From positions 1 through 14,390 of the forward strand of contig CAZLZD010000075.1 in assembly GCA_964563925.1 (NCBI GenBank): DNA of 14,390 nt, given 5' to 3'. The notes beneath the pieces were generated by a model, which saw only the letters and a program-made list of their open reading frames with translations, searched no databases and was not told where the DNA came from. Source of the stretch: JAUILA01 sp964563925 (GTDB taxonomy: Bacteria > Bacteroidota > Bacteroidia > Cytophagales > Cyclobacteriaceae). Each line of letters opens with the position of its first letter. The stretch's first letter is position 1. This document shows, in pieces, positions 6,318-14,260 of the stretch. The position numbers and the translations under genes are program-made.

Positions 6318-7277
6318 ATGTTCCGGACTGAATTACGTGTCTCCCCTTCGTCCCGGCCGATCTCCTTCCGGCAACCGGTCCTTACCATAGGATCCTGTTT
6401 TTCCCGGTGTATGGGTGACCTGCTCGAACGTTATAAATTCACCGCACTCAGCAATCCGTTCGGCACCGTTTACAATCCCCTCTCGATCCATCAGTTGCTT
6501 TTACGCGCTGCAGAAAACCGCCAGGTGACGACCAATGAGCTGGTGGAGTACCAGGGCATTTATTCGCATTATGACTTTCACTCTGAATTCTCCGGCCTGG
6601 ATCCGGAAGCAGTTGTGAGCCGGATCAATGAGCAGATAGGTCGCGTGGCTGATTTCCTCCCTTCCTGCGACACCATTATCATGACCTACGGCACTGCCTT
6701 CTCCTACCGGCTTACCAACGGGAAAGGGATCGTGAGCAACTGCCATAAACATCCCGGGCATTGGTTTGACCGGGTCCTCCTTACACCCGAAGAGGTGGTA
6801 CAGGATTTCAGGGAGCTCCGAAATACGCTGCCTTCGGTGCGCTTTATCCTGAGCGTCTCGCCGGTGAGGCACACGCGGGATACCCTTCCGCTAAACAATG
6901 TGAGCAAAAGCATCCTGCGGTATGCCACCCACCAGCTGGCAGCGGAAGATACCGATTACTTTCCTTCTTTTGAGATTATGATGGATGACCTTCGTGATTA
7001 CCGCTTCTATGACCGCGACCTTATCCACCCTTCCCAGGTGGCAGAAGAATACATCTGGTCAAAATTTCTGGAAGTCTATGTCAGCGAGGATGACCAGTCA
7101 CTGTTAAGACGTACCGCCTCGTTGCAAAAACAACTGGCGCACCGTCCGAACCATCCGGGATCTGCAGCCTACCGCACGTTCCTGGACCGCATGAAATCTG
7201 AGGCGGAAGCCCTGTCAGCACATATTGACCTGTCGCCCGAACTCTCTGAAATTCGTGACAAAATCGCTTCCCTGTGA
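6318..7277 (+). CDS. GSCFA domain protein (SGNH-like hydrolase)
   Basis: The 319-residue protein carries the motif that names the family, TIGSCFS (residues 23-29), with the presumed nucleophile Ser26. It also has NPFGTVYNP (46-54), TYGTAFSY (123-130), LSVSPVRHTRDTLPLNN (178-194), and DLIHPS with Asp234 and His237 in the positions of the SGNH catalytic acid and base. The family is related to GDSL/SGNH esterases; substrates are not known. No signal peptide is visible, so it is probably cytosolic. It is followed directly by the DUF255 lipoprotein gene: its TGA stop shares one A with that gene's ATG, which indicates translational coupling. It appears to have a near-leaderless start. Confidence 0.9.
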   Translation: MFRTELRVSPSSRPISFRQPVLTIGSCFSRCMGDLLERYKFTALSNPFGTVYNPLSIHQLLLRAAENRQVTTNELVEYQGIYSHYDFHSEFSGLDPEAVVSRINEQIGRVADFLPSCDTIIMTYGTAFSYRLTNGKGIVSNCHKHPGHWFDRVLLTPEEVVQDFRELRNTLPSVRFILSVSPVRHTRDTLPLNNVSKSILRYATHQLAAEDTDYFPSFEIMMDDLRDYRFYDRDLIHPSQVAEEYIWSKFLEVYVSEDDQSLLRRTASLQKQLAHRPNHPGSAAYRTFLDRMKSEAEALSAHIDLSPELSEIRDKIASL

Positions 7278-9379
7278 TGAGGCGGTCATGGATTTTATTA
7301 CTGATCATCACCGGTGCACTGTCTTCCTGTACCTCAAACGAACAAGATATGAGTGAGCAAACATTACCCGATGGAGCCAACCGGCTTTATTTTTCCACCA
7401 GCCCCTACCTGAAACAGCATGCCTTCAACCCGGTTGACTGGTATCCCTGGGGAAGCGAAGCCCTGGAAAAGGCGAAGAAAGAGGACAAGCCTATCCTGGT
7501 GAGTATCGGTTACTCATCATGCCACTGGTGTCATGTGATGGAGAGAGAATGTTTTGAGAATGACAGTATCGCGGCGCTTATGAACGAATATTTCGTGAAT
7601 ATTAAGGTAGACCGCGAAGAGCGTCCGGATGTGGACCAGGTTTACATGGAGGCAGTCCAGGCCATGGGCCTGCAGGGCGGGTGGCCCTTGAATGTCTTCC
7701 TCACCCCTGCCCAGAAACCATTTTACGGGGGTACCTATTTTCCCCCTGAAAACTGGTCTGCCCTCCTGACAAATATACATACCGCCTTCCGTGAAAAGCG
7801 CAGTGAGATCGATGCCTCCGCAGACGAACTGGCTGAAGCACTCGGGGTAAGTGAATTACTAAAGTATAAACTAAAGGCCACCGAGGTCCGGTATGACCCG
7901 GCGTACCTGGATACATTTTATGAGTCACTGGCTCCGAAATTTGATACCATAAAGGGAGGCTTTAACCGGGCTCCCAAATTTCCCATGCCGGTCAACTGGA
8001 AATTCCTTCTGACCTATGCTCACCTACGCGGCAACGACAAGGCCCTTGAACAAACCCTCCGTACCCTGGATGCGATGGCTGATGGAGGAATATACGATCA
8101 GATAGGTGGCGGGTTTGCCCGGTACTCGACCGATTCGGAGTGGCTGGTCCCGCATTTCGAAAAAATGCTCTACGATAACGGTCAGCTGGTAGCCTTATAC
8201 GCTGAGGCATATAAACGTTCCGGAAAAGAACGATACAGGGAAGTGGTCAGGCAGACTGCCGAATGGCTGGAACGGGAAATGATGAGCGGGGATGGCGGAT
8301 TTTATGCCGCCCTGGATGCCGACAGTGAGGGCATTGAAGGCAAATACTATGTCTGGAGCCGGGAAGAACTTACCGCGTTGCTGCCTGAACATGCAGAAAT
8401 TGTAGCCGATTACTATGATATAACCGAAGAGGGCAACTGGGAGGGTGTTACTATTCTCCGTCGAGACCGTCCGGCCGCAGACGTGGCGGCAGCCCATGAG
8501 ATTAGCATGGATGAGCTTGAAGATATTATAGGGAATGCACGGCAGACCATGCTTGCATACCGGCAGAAACGGGTGGCTCCGGGACTCGACAATAAGATTC
8601 TGGCCGGGTGGAACGGGATGATGACAGCCGGACTGGTTAAGGCTTACGAGGCTTTCGGTGACGAATATTACCTGTCACTTGCCCTCAAAAATGGAAATTA
8701 TCTCCGGGATCGCCTGGTGAAAGACGGGCGGTTACTGCGCCTGGAGCCATCTTCACGGCAAACGATTTATGGTTACCTGGAAGACTATGCCTATGTGATC
8801 GATGCGTTTCTGCAGCTCTACCAGGCAACCTTTGATCAGGAATGGCTTAAGACGGCGGATATGCTTGCCTCCTATTGTGAAAACCATTTCCTGGATGAAA
8901 AGGAAGACATGTTCTTTTATAGTGATTCGTCAACACTGATCGCCCGGAAAAAAGAGATTTTCGATAATGTAATACCGGCGTCCAACAGCCAGATGGCTAT
9001 AAATTTATATTTACTCGGACTGTACCTTGACAAACCTGGATTCAGTGATTTGTCAGACCGGATGCTCGGTCGTATCCAGCCCGTGATCGGCCAGGATGCC
9101 GCCTACCTTTCCAATTGGGCCATCCTGTATTCCTTTCATGCCTCTCCTACAGCGGAGATCGCCATTGTGGGAGAAAAGGCAGGTACTGTTCGGGCAGAAA
9201 TGACCCGTAATTTTATGCCTAATTCCATATTCATGGGATCCGGAAAGCCCGTTGACTATCCCCCGTTACTGGCTGGTAAAAACCTATTGGAGAACAGGAC
9301 CACTATCTATGTTTGCTTTAACAAAACCTGTAAATTACCCGTGCATACTGTCGGTGAAGCGATGGATCAATTAGACTGA
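7277..9379 (+). CDS. Thioredoxin-domain lipoprotein, DUF255 / YyaL-SSP411 family
   Basis: The 700-residue protein has a lipoprotein signal peptide MRRSWILLLIITGALSSC with lipidated Cys18. A thioredoxin-like DUF255 domain follows (about 35-190): SPYLKQHAFNPVDWYPWG, a CHWC redox motif at 82-85, DREERPDVDQ and PFYGGTYFPP. The rest is an (alpha/alpha)6-barrel-like region typical of N-acylglucosamine-2-epimerase/glucosidase relatives (GGGFARYSTDSEWLVPHFEKMLYDN; LAGWNGMM; the YVCFNKTCKLPV end). Family members have uncertain function. Most bacterial YyaL-type proteins are cytosolic, so the lipid anchor implies a periplasmic or surface position. I prefer the ATG at 7277, which shares its A with the upstream stop; a GTG at 7274 is possible. 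It is coupled to the GSCFA gene and followed after 7 bases by priA. Confidence 0.92.
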   Translation: MRRSWILLLIITGALSSCTSNEQDMSEQTLPDGANRLYFSTSPYLKQHAFNPVDWYPWGSEALEKAKKEDKPILVSIGYSSCHWCHVMERECFENDSIAALMNEYFVNIKVDREERPDVDQVYMEAVQAMGLQGGWPLNVFLTPAQKPFYGGTYFPPENWSALLTNIHTAFREKRSEIDASADELAEALGVSELLKYKLKATEVRYDPAYLDTFYESLAPKFDTIKGGFNRAPKFPMPVNWKFLLTYAHLRGNDKALEQTLRTLDAMADGGIYDQIGGGFARYSTDSEWLVPHFEKMLYDNGQLVALYAEAYKRSGKERYREVVRQTAEWLEREMMSGDGGFYAALDADSEGIEGKYYVWSREELTALLPEHAEIVADYYDITEEGNWEGVTILRRDRPAADVAAAHEISMDELEDIIGNARQTMLAYRQKRVAPGLDNKILAGWNGMMTAGLVKAYEAFGDEYYLSLALKNGNYLRDRLVKDGRLLRLEPSSRQTIYGYLEDYAYVIDAFLQLYQATFDQEWLKTADMLASYCENHFLDEKEDMFFYSDSSTLIARKKEIFDNVIPASNSQMAINLYLLGLYLDKPGFSDLSDRMLGRIQPVIGQDAAYLSNWAILYSFHASPTAEIAIVGEKAGTVRAEMTRNFMPNSIFMGSGKPVDYPPLLAGKNLLENRTTIYVCFNKTCKLPVHTVGEAMDQLD
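9287..9315 (+). promoter_or_regulatory. Possible internal promoter for priA
   Basis: TTG (9287-9289) is followed after 18 bases by TATGTTTG (9308-9315), a full TAnnTTTG match, within the 3' end of the DUF255 gene and about 70 bases before the priA start. It could allow priA to be transcribed separately. Such short motifs also occur by chance in coding sequence. Confidence 0.25.
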
Positions 9380-9386
9380 GAAGGCA

Positions 9387-11864
9387 TTGTATAAAGAACG
9401 ACAAACATTTTTTGCGGATGTTATTCTCCCGGTCCCTATTCCCCGGCTGTTTACCTACCGGGTTCCGGAATCAATGAGCGATCAGTTAATGGAGGGCATG
9501 CGGGTGATCGTTCCCTTTGGCAAACGAAAGATCGTTACCGGTGTGATCGGAAGAATTCATGAAAAACCGCCGGTTAAGTACGAAGCCAGGCTGGTGCTGG
9601 AGATCCTGGATAATCATCCTGTGATGACAAGGATACAGTTGCGTTTCCTCAACTGGATGTCTTCGTACTATATGTCCGCCATCGGAGAAGTACTGACCGC
9701 GGCGCTGCCTTCAGGATTAAAGATCAGCAGCGAATCAAAGATTCAGATACACCCCCATTTTGATCCGGACGAACATGCCGATCTGTCCGACAAGGAATAT
9801 GCCCTGCTTCGTGCACTTCAGGACCGGGATACCATGACCTATACCGAGGTTTCCGAGTTTACCGGGCTCAAGAACATATATTCCCTGATTCACAACCTGA
9901 TCCTCAAAGATGCGATCATTGTATTTGACGAGGTACGTGAAAAGTATTCTCCGAGAAAACAACGCCGGCTGCGAATCCACCCGTCTAGGCTGGATGACCT
10001 GGATGCCGTCTTCGGGGAAGTCGGCAGGGCACCCCGGCAGGAAGAGGCACTGCTGGCCATTCTCCAGCTCCTGCCTGTTCACGAGGATACGCAACTGAAT
10101 GAAAGGGGAGTCTCTAAAAAGAAACTGACCTCGAAGGGAGTTTCGGCCGGTGCACTGCGGGGCCTGGCAGACAAAGGAATTATTCAGGAATACGAAGTGG
10201 TGGTGTCGCGGTTTCCCGCTCATCGCGATACCCTCACCGGGGTAACACTTACCACTGCGCAGGAAAAAGCGCGTGATCAGATACTGACTCAGTTCGATTC
10301 CAAAAAGGTGGTATTGCTCCACGGGGTAACGGGCAGTGGTAAAACTGCCGTGTACATCGACCTGATCAGCCAGGCCCTGGAGAATGGAGGGCAGGTACTC
10401 TACCTGCTGCCGGAAATCGCGCTTACCACCCAGATTGTGAACCGTCTCCGGCGGGTATTCGGGGACCAGCTGGGGGTATACCATTCCAAATTTTCCGATA
10501 ATGAGCGGGTAGAGGTCTGGCGCGGTGTGCTGTCGGGCCGTTTTAAACTTGTGGTTGGTGTAAGGTCGTCCCTTTTCCTCCCATTTGAAAACCTGGGCCT
10601 GGTGGTGGTGGATGAAGAGCATGAACACAGTTTTAAACAGTACGACCCGGCACCAAGGTACCAGGCACGCGATGCAGCGATCATGCTGGCCGGGATGCAC
10701 CATGCAAGGGTACTGCTTGGCACTGCCACGCCGTCCATGGAAAGCAGTTACCTGGCCAGGGAGGGTAAATATGGCCTGGTACGACTGACCGACCGGTACG
10801 GTGAAGCGGCGCTTCCGGAAATCAGGGTAGTGGACATGCTCAGTGAGCAGCGAAAGAAAAAGAATAAACTGTCTTACTCCAGCGTACTTGCCGAAAGCAT
10901 TCAGACGACCACCGAATCAAATAACCAGATTATCATTTTTCAAAACCGGCGCGGCTATGCACCTTACCTGCAGTGTGAACAATGCGGATGGATCCCCGAT
11001 TGCACGCAGTGTGCGGTGAGTCTGACCTACCACCAGTTTGGTGAAAACCTGGTTTGTCATTATTGCGGGTACAAGGAACCCGTGCCTGCGGAGTGCGAGG
11101 CCTGCGGTAACGTGCATATGCAACCCGTCGGACTCGGCACGGAGCGCATTGAGGAAGAAACCGCCCTGCTTTTTCCCAATGCCCGGGTGCTTCGAATGGA
11201 CCTTGATACCACACGCAGCAAATACGGTTACGAAAAGATTTTACAGGCATTCGAAAAACGGGAGGCCGATATTCTTGTCGGAACTCAAATGGTGAGCAAA
11301 GGCCTGGATTTTGACCATGTCCGGACGGTTGGGATTGTGGATTTTGACCGGATGCTCCATTTTCCGGATTTCAGGTCAACCGAACGTGCCTTTCAAATGG
11401 CCCTGCAGGTAAGCGGCCGGGCCGGCCGAAAGAAAGTTAAGGGTGAGGTGATCATCCAGTCCCGGGATGTGAAAGACCCTGTACTCACATTTATCCGCAA
11501 TCATGATTACGAGTCTTTTTACCAACGGGAACTTGAAGAAAGAAAAATGCACGGATATCCGCCCTTTACCCGGATCATACATATCCACCTGAAGCACCGG
11601 GACCGGCAGGTGGTCAGGGAAGGGGGCAGGCAGCTTTCAGAAAGACTCGTTGAAGGACTGGGCAAATCCCGCGTACTGGGTCCGCATGAACCGGTGATCA
11701 ACAAAGTCAGAAATGAGTTCCTTTGTGATATCCTGGTTAAACTGGAACGATCGGGTATAGATTTAAAGAAGGCAAAAGATGCCATGCGAATTGCCGCCGC
11801 TTCCCTGCAGCAGCAAAAAGTATTCAAACAGCTTAAAATCGTCTTCGATGTCGATCCGTATTAG
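9387..11864 (+). CDS. priA: Primosomal protein N' (replication restart helicase PriA)
   Basis: The 825-residue 3'-5' DNA helicase reloads the replisome at stalled forks. The N-terminal 3'-end-binding domain opens with FADVILPVPIPRLFTYRVP and ends near residue 110; a winged-helix region follows. Walker A GVTGSGKT lies near 313-320 and the DEEH box at 409-412. The zinc-binding insertion (about 530-573) keeps four CxxC pairs (CEQC, CTQC, CHYC, CEAC), so all eight Cys are present. Motifs V and VI are seen as LVGTQMVSKGLDF and QVSGRAGR. Length fits Bacteroidota PriA. No ATG exists between the upstream in-frame stop (9372) and the conserved first strand; TTG at 9387, preceded by GAGAAGG, is the best start. 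It follows the DUF255 gene by 7 bases, probably in one transcript. Confidence 0.97.
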   Translation: MYKERQTFFADVILPVPIPRLFTYRVPESMSDQLMEGMRVIVPFGKRKIVTGVIGRIHEKPPVKYEARLVLEILDNHPVMTRIQLRFLNWMSSYYMSAIGEVLTAALPSGLKISSESKIQIHPHFDPDEHADLSDKEYALLRALQDRDTMTYTEVSEFTGLKNIYSLIHNLILKDAIIVFDEVREKYSPRKQRRLRIHPSRLDDLDAVFGEVGRAPRQEEALLAILQLLPVHEDTQLNERGVSKKKLTSKGVSAGALRGLADKGIIQEYEVVVSRFPAHRDTLTGVTLTTAQEKARDQILTQFDSKKVVLLHGVTGSGKTAVYIDLISQALENGGQVLYLLPEIALTTQIVNRLRRVFGDQLGVYHSKFSDNERVEVWRGVLSGRFKLVVGVRSSLFLPFENLGLVVVDEEHEHSFKQYDPAPRYQARDAAIMLAGMHHARVLLGTATPSMESSYLAREGKYGLVRLTDRYGEAALPEIRVVDMLSEQRKKKNKLSYSSVLAESIQTTTESNNQIIIFQNRRGYAPYLQCEQCGWIPDCTQCAVSLTYHQFGENLVCHYCGYKEPVPAECEACGNVHMQPVGLGTERIEEETALLFPNARVLRMDLDTTRSKYGYEKILQAFEKREADILVGTQMVSKGLDFDHVRTVGIVDFDRMLHFPDFRSTERAFQMALQVSGRAGRKKVKGEVIIQSRDVKDPVLTFIRNHDYESFYQRELEERKMHGYPPFTRIIHIHLKHRDRQVVREGGRQLSERLVEGLGKSRVLGPHEPVINKVRNEFLCDILVKLERSGIDLKKAKDAMRIAAASLQQQKVFKQLKIVFDVDPY

Positions 11865-11885
11865 GAGGATCATTACCTTTGTTAA

Positions 11886-12521
11886 ATGACAACACGGCTG
11901 CTGTGTAGTTTTCTCATGCTTGTACCCCTGGCCACTGCCTGTGTGGAGGATCCACCCGTGCCGGTGACCGGCGAAGCGGTGATCAGGAGTCAGTTTATTC
12001 CGGTGGACAGTGTAAATAAGCTGACACTCAGGCAATCCCTGATCGACGGACAAATTCTGTTTGTTTCCGACGACCTGGACTATATAGATTCTCTGGAGGA
12101 TGCCGGGGTACCCGGGGATTATACCGAAGAGCGCCTTGTTCTGAACACCAGGCTGGATTCGCTGGAGGAGATCAAGTCATCCCTGAGCAGTTCGGTGAGT
12201 CAGCTCTCACGGGGAATTATCACGTTGGATTTTCTTACCGCGCTGGAGTCCGAGGAACAGATAACCTATGATTTTCCGAGGGAATTTTATGGGTTGCCGC
12301 TTCCCGGAAATGCGGGTGAAGTTACCTTTCTTATTAAGTACGGAACCTACCAGGAACAGGCAACGGTGTCTTTCCAGGTAGAAACACTTTTCGAAGAGCG
12401 GGTTGTGAGGCAGCGGGGATACAGCCTGGGGCTCACCGACTATTCGTTCGATTCTGTCAAAGTCCAATGCAGTGCAGATACATGTAACACCGATGAAATA
12501 CTTTATACTTTTTATTTTTAG
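11886..12521 (+). CDS. Putative DUF6452-like lipoprotein
   Basis: The 211-residue protein has a lipoprotein signal peptide, MTTRLLCSFLMLVPLATAC, with lipidated Cys19 followed by VEDPP. The mature part is rich in short beta strands with several acidic turns (FVSDDLDYIDSLED) and ends with a strand bearing two Cys (VQCSADTC) and EILYTFYF. In Bacteroidota a small DUF6452 lipoprotein precedes a DUF6048 protein; the position, size and exported nature fit, but the sequence resemblance I can see by eye is weak. No function is known. An AGGAGG overlaps the priA stop 17 bases before the ATG, too far for a normal ribosome binding site. The 3' end overlaps the next gene by 29 bases. Confidence 0.7.
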   Translation: MTTRLLCSFLMLVPLATACVEDPPVPVTGEAVIRSQFIPVDSVNKLTLRQSLIDGQILFVSDDLDYIDSLEDAGVPGDYTEERLVLNTRLDSLEEIKSSLSSSVSQLSRGIITLDFLTALESEEQITYDFPREFYGLPLPGNAGEVTFLIKYGTYQEQATVSFQVETLFEERVVRQRGYSLGLTDYSFDSVKVQCSADTCNTDEILYTFYF

Positions 12522-13137
12522 CGTGTGCATCGCCATTACGGCTGCAGGTCAGGACAGCACCCGCGCCCGCCCCGGAAGCGGACCGGAGATCTGGATAGAT
12601 TACGGTAAGCTTGCCTTTTACATGACGGATTTTGAATCAAAGCTGGAGGGGGGGGTTACCTGGAGAATTGGCCGTGTTGCCCCCACCTTCCTCGCGGGAA
12701 TCAGTGAGCTGAACCCCGAACAGGCCATCAAAAACGGAGAATACACCGTGGAGGGAACGTACTGGAGGGCAGGACTTGAATATTACATTGCCCTGGACCG
12801 TTCCGGCAAGAACCGGCTTATCGTCGGGGGACGGTACGGATCTTCATCATTCTCCGAAAGAGGATCATTCGTCATAAGCAGCAATCTGTGGCCCGATGAA
12901 ACTGGATTCTTTGAACGAAATGACCTGACCGCAACCTGGGCCGAGGTAGTAACCGGTTCGGAAATGACCCTGGGGACTTCCCGGTTCGTCATGGGCGGAT
13001 ACTTTACCCTGCGTGTCCTGATCGACCGTGAAAAATTTGAACCTATAGACACCTACGCCATCCCGGGATACGGACGTACAGTGGATAAGACCGTTCCTGC
13101 CCTTCAGCTCTATCTCAAGTTCTCCCTTGCCCGCTGA
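12493..13137 (+). CDS. DUF6048-like exported protein, probable outer-membrane beta-barrel
   Basis: The 214-residue protein has a Sec signal peptide, MKYFILFIFSVCIAITAAGQ, cleaved around residue 19-20. The mature region shows the alternating hydrophobic strands and aromatic ends of a small beta-barrel, and carries motifs I associate with DUF6048: YWRAGLEYYIAL, LIVGGRYGSSSF, TATWAEVVTG, MGGYFTLRVL and AIPGYG, ending in a strand (LYLKFSLAR). Function is unknown. I take the ATG at 12493 and not 12472 because it starts the signal peptide cleanly; it overlaps the upstream lipoprotein gene by 29 bases, so the two are probably co-translated and may act together at the outer membrane. Confidence 0.78.
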   Translation: MKYFILFIFSVCIAITAAGQDSTRARPGSGPEIWIDYGKLAFYMTDFESKLEGGVTWRIGRVAPTFLAGISELNPEQAIKNGEYTVEGTYWRAGLEYYIALDRSGKNRLIVGGRYGSSSFSERGSFVISSNLWPDETGFFERNDLTATWAEVVTGSEMTLGTSRFVMGGYFTLRVLIDREKFEPIDTYAIPGYGRTVDKTVPALQLYLKFSLAR

Positions 13138-13175
13138 CTTTTGTTTAACAATTTGCTTGTTTTTTTAAACAAAAG
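13138..13175. promoter_or_regulatory. Operator 1: palindrome upstream of the merR gene
   Basis: CTTTTGTTTAA (13138-13148) and TTAAACAAAAG (13165-13175) form a perfect 11-bp inverted repeat with a 16-bp spacer, 38 bases before the merR start codon and directly after the DUF6048 stop. The core TTTTGTTTAA-N16-TTAAACAAAA recurs at 14157-14192 with the same spacing. The most likely ligand is the MerR protein itself, which would be autoregulated. No clear -7 element can be chosen here; TAGATTTTG at 13191-13199 is one base too long. Confidence 0.75.
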
Positions 13176-13213
13176 GTTCAACTTCGCGTTTAGATTTTGA
13201 TAAGGAAACGTGT

Positions 13214-14098
13214 ATGGGAAGATACTCAATTAAGGAACTTGAAAAGTTATCGGGCATAAAAGCGCACACGATACGTACCTGGGAGAAACGGTATAATGTG
13301 TTTAATCCGAGCCGAACCGATACCAACATCAGGTACTACTCTGATAAGGACCTGAAGAAGCTGCTTAATATTTCACTTCTTTCGAGACACGGGTATAAGA
13401 TCAGCAAGATCTCCCACCTCTCCTTTGATCAGCTTACTGAAAAAATTGCCCGGCTTGAGGACAATTTCGATGATGTGGAATCCTACATGGAGCAGCTGAC
13501 GGTGTGCATGATTGAAATGGATGAGATTAAATTTGAAAAGCTATTGTCCATCTATGTGCTCAAATTCGGTTTTGAGAAAACCATCGTGGAAATTGTTTTT
13601 CCTTTCCTGCGCAAAGTGGGTGTACTATGGCTCTCGGATAATATCAACCCGATCCAGGAGCATTTTATGTCCCACCTTATCCGGCAAAAGGTCATTGTGG
13701 CCATCGACGGCCTGAGTATCCGCCAGGAAGCGGATGCCCCCAAAGTGATGCTGTTCCTTCCCGAGAATGAACTCCACGAAATCAGTCTGTTATTCTTTCA
13801 TTACCTGCTGCGCAAGATGCAATTCAACACCTTCTACCTGGGACAGCACGTCCCCCTGATGAGTCTGGAAGAAGCAGCTAAAGTCTACAAGCCTGATTAC
13901 CTGGTGACTAACATTTCGCACGCTGCGGATGAAGCCGCCCTGAAAAAATTCGTTGAATCACTGTCCAATAAATTCCCCAACTGTGGTATATACATGACAG
14001 GATACCCGCTCCTCCACTCGGACATGGAAACTCCCGCTAATGTGAAAATCTTTACTGATGCGCATGAATTGGCGAATTCCTTCTCAAAATTGAAATAA
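13214..14098 (+). CDS. MerR-family regulator with cobalamin-binding-like C-terminal half (CarH/LitR type)
   Basis: The 294-residue protein begins with a MerR winged helix (YSIKELEKLSGIKAHTIRTWEKRY, then RYYSDKDLKKLLNISLLSRHGYKISKI). A four-helix segment follows (about 85-170) containing WLSDNINPIQEH, the W-x9-EH signature by which CarH/LitR proteins contact adenosylcobalamin. The C-terminal Rossmann-like domain has ELHEIS in place of the canonical E/D-x-H-x-x-G: the cobalt-ligand His is kept and Gly is changed to Ser. TFYLGQHVP and a weak NIS and YMTG end follow. Relatives repress carotenoid and light-response genes and release DNA on illumination. Its promoter region and that of the sigma gene downstream share one operator. 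Whether it still binds B12 is uncertain. AAGGA lies about 6 bases before the ATG. Confidence 0.9.
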   Translation: MGRYSIKELEKLSGIKAHTIRTWEKRYNVFNPSRTDTNIRYYSDKDLKKLLNISLLSRHGYKISKISHLSFDQLTEKIARLEDNFDDVESYMEQLTVCMIEMDEIKFEKLLSIYVLKFGFEKTIVEIVFPFLRKVGVLWLSDNINPIQEHFMSHLIRQKVIVAIDGLSIRQEADAPKVMLFLPENELHEISLLFFHYLLRKMQFNTFYLGQHVPLMSLEEAAKVYKPDYLVTNISHAADEAALKKFVESLSNKFPNCGIYMTGYPLLHSDMETPANVKIFTDAHELANSFSKLK

Positions 14099-14156
14099 CC
14101 GATACCTTCCGGCATTATTAGCACGAATTTTCTACCTATATAGATAACGAAAACAT

Positions 14157-14192
14157 TTTTGTTTAATCTTTTTAAAGATTTATTAAACAAAA
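14157..14192. promoter_or_regulatory. Operator 2: palindrome upstream of the sigma factor gene
   Basis: TTTTGTTTAA (14157-14166) and TTAAACAAAA (14183-14192) repeat the arms of operator 1 exactly, again with 16 bp between them. The spacer itself holds another palindrome, AATCTTT-TT-AAAGATT (14165-14180). The site ends two bases before the -33 box of the sigma gene promoter. Confidence 0.75.
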
Positions 14193-14194
14193 CA

Positions 14195-14224
14195 TTGTCT
14201 TTGTGCGTATATGTAATATCTTTG
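14195..14224 (+). promoter_or_regulatory. Promoter of the ECF sigma factor gene
   Basis: TTG (14195-14197) and TATCTTTG (14217-14224) are separated by 19 bases, the canonical Bacteroidota -33/-7 arrangement. Transcription would start near 14230, about 30 bases before the ATG. The -7 element shares its TTTG with the left arm of operator 3, so occupancy of that operator should block the promoter. Confidence 0.7.
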
Positions 14225-14255
14225 TTTAAGATTAAATCATTATAGTTAAACAATA
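14220..14255. promoter_or_regulatory. Operator 3: palindrome over the -7 box and start site of the sigma gene
   Basis: TTGTTTAA (14222-14229) and TTAAACAA (14246-14253) form an 8-bp perfect inverted repeat with the same 16-bp spacer as operators 1 and 2; the outer bases differ by one on each side. Its centre is 63 bp from that of operator 2, six turns of the helix, so both sites face the same side of the DNA. Confidence 0.7.
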
Positions 14256-14260
14256 CCATT

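Noticed and set aside
9735..10703. Open frame of 322 codons on the minus strand inside priA
   Set aside because: It is wholly opposite the well-supported PriA domains, has no recognisable motif, and reflects codon bias of the plus-strand gene.
12472..12492. Earlier ATG for the DUF6048-like protein
   Set aside because: It would add seven residues before the signal peptide and lengthen the overlap with the upstream gene; the ATG at 12493 gives a clean signal peptide.
13138..14255. Repeats upstream of merR and the sigma gene as a CRISPR remnant
   Set aside because: They are palindromic pairs with fixed 16-bp internal spacing placed at promoters, about 1 kb apart, without repeat-spacer periodicity or cas genes.
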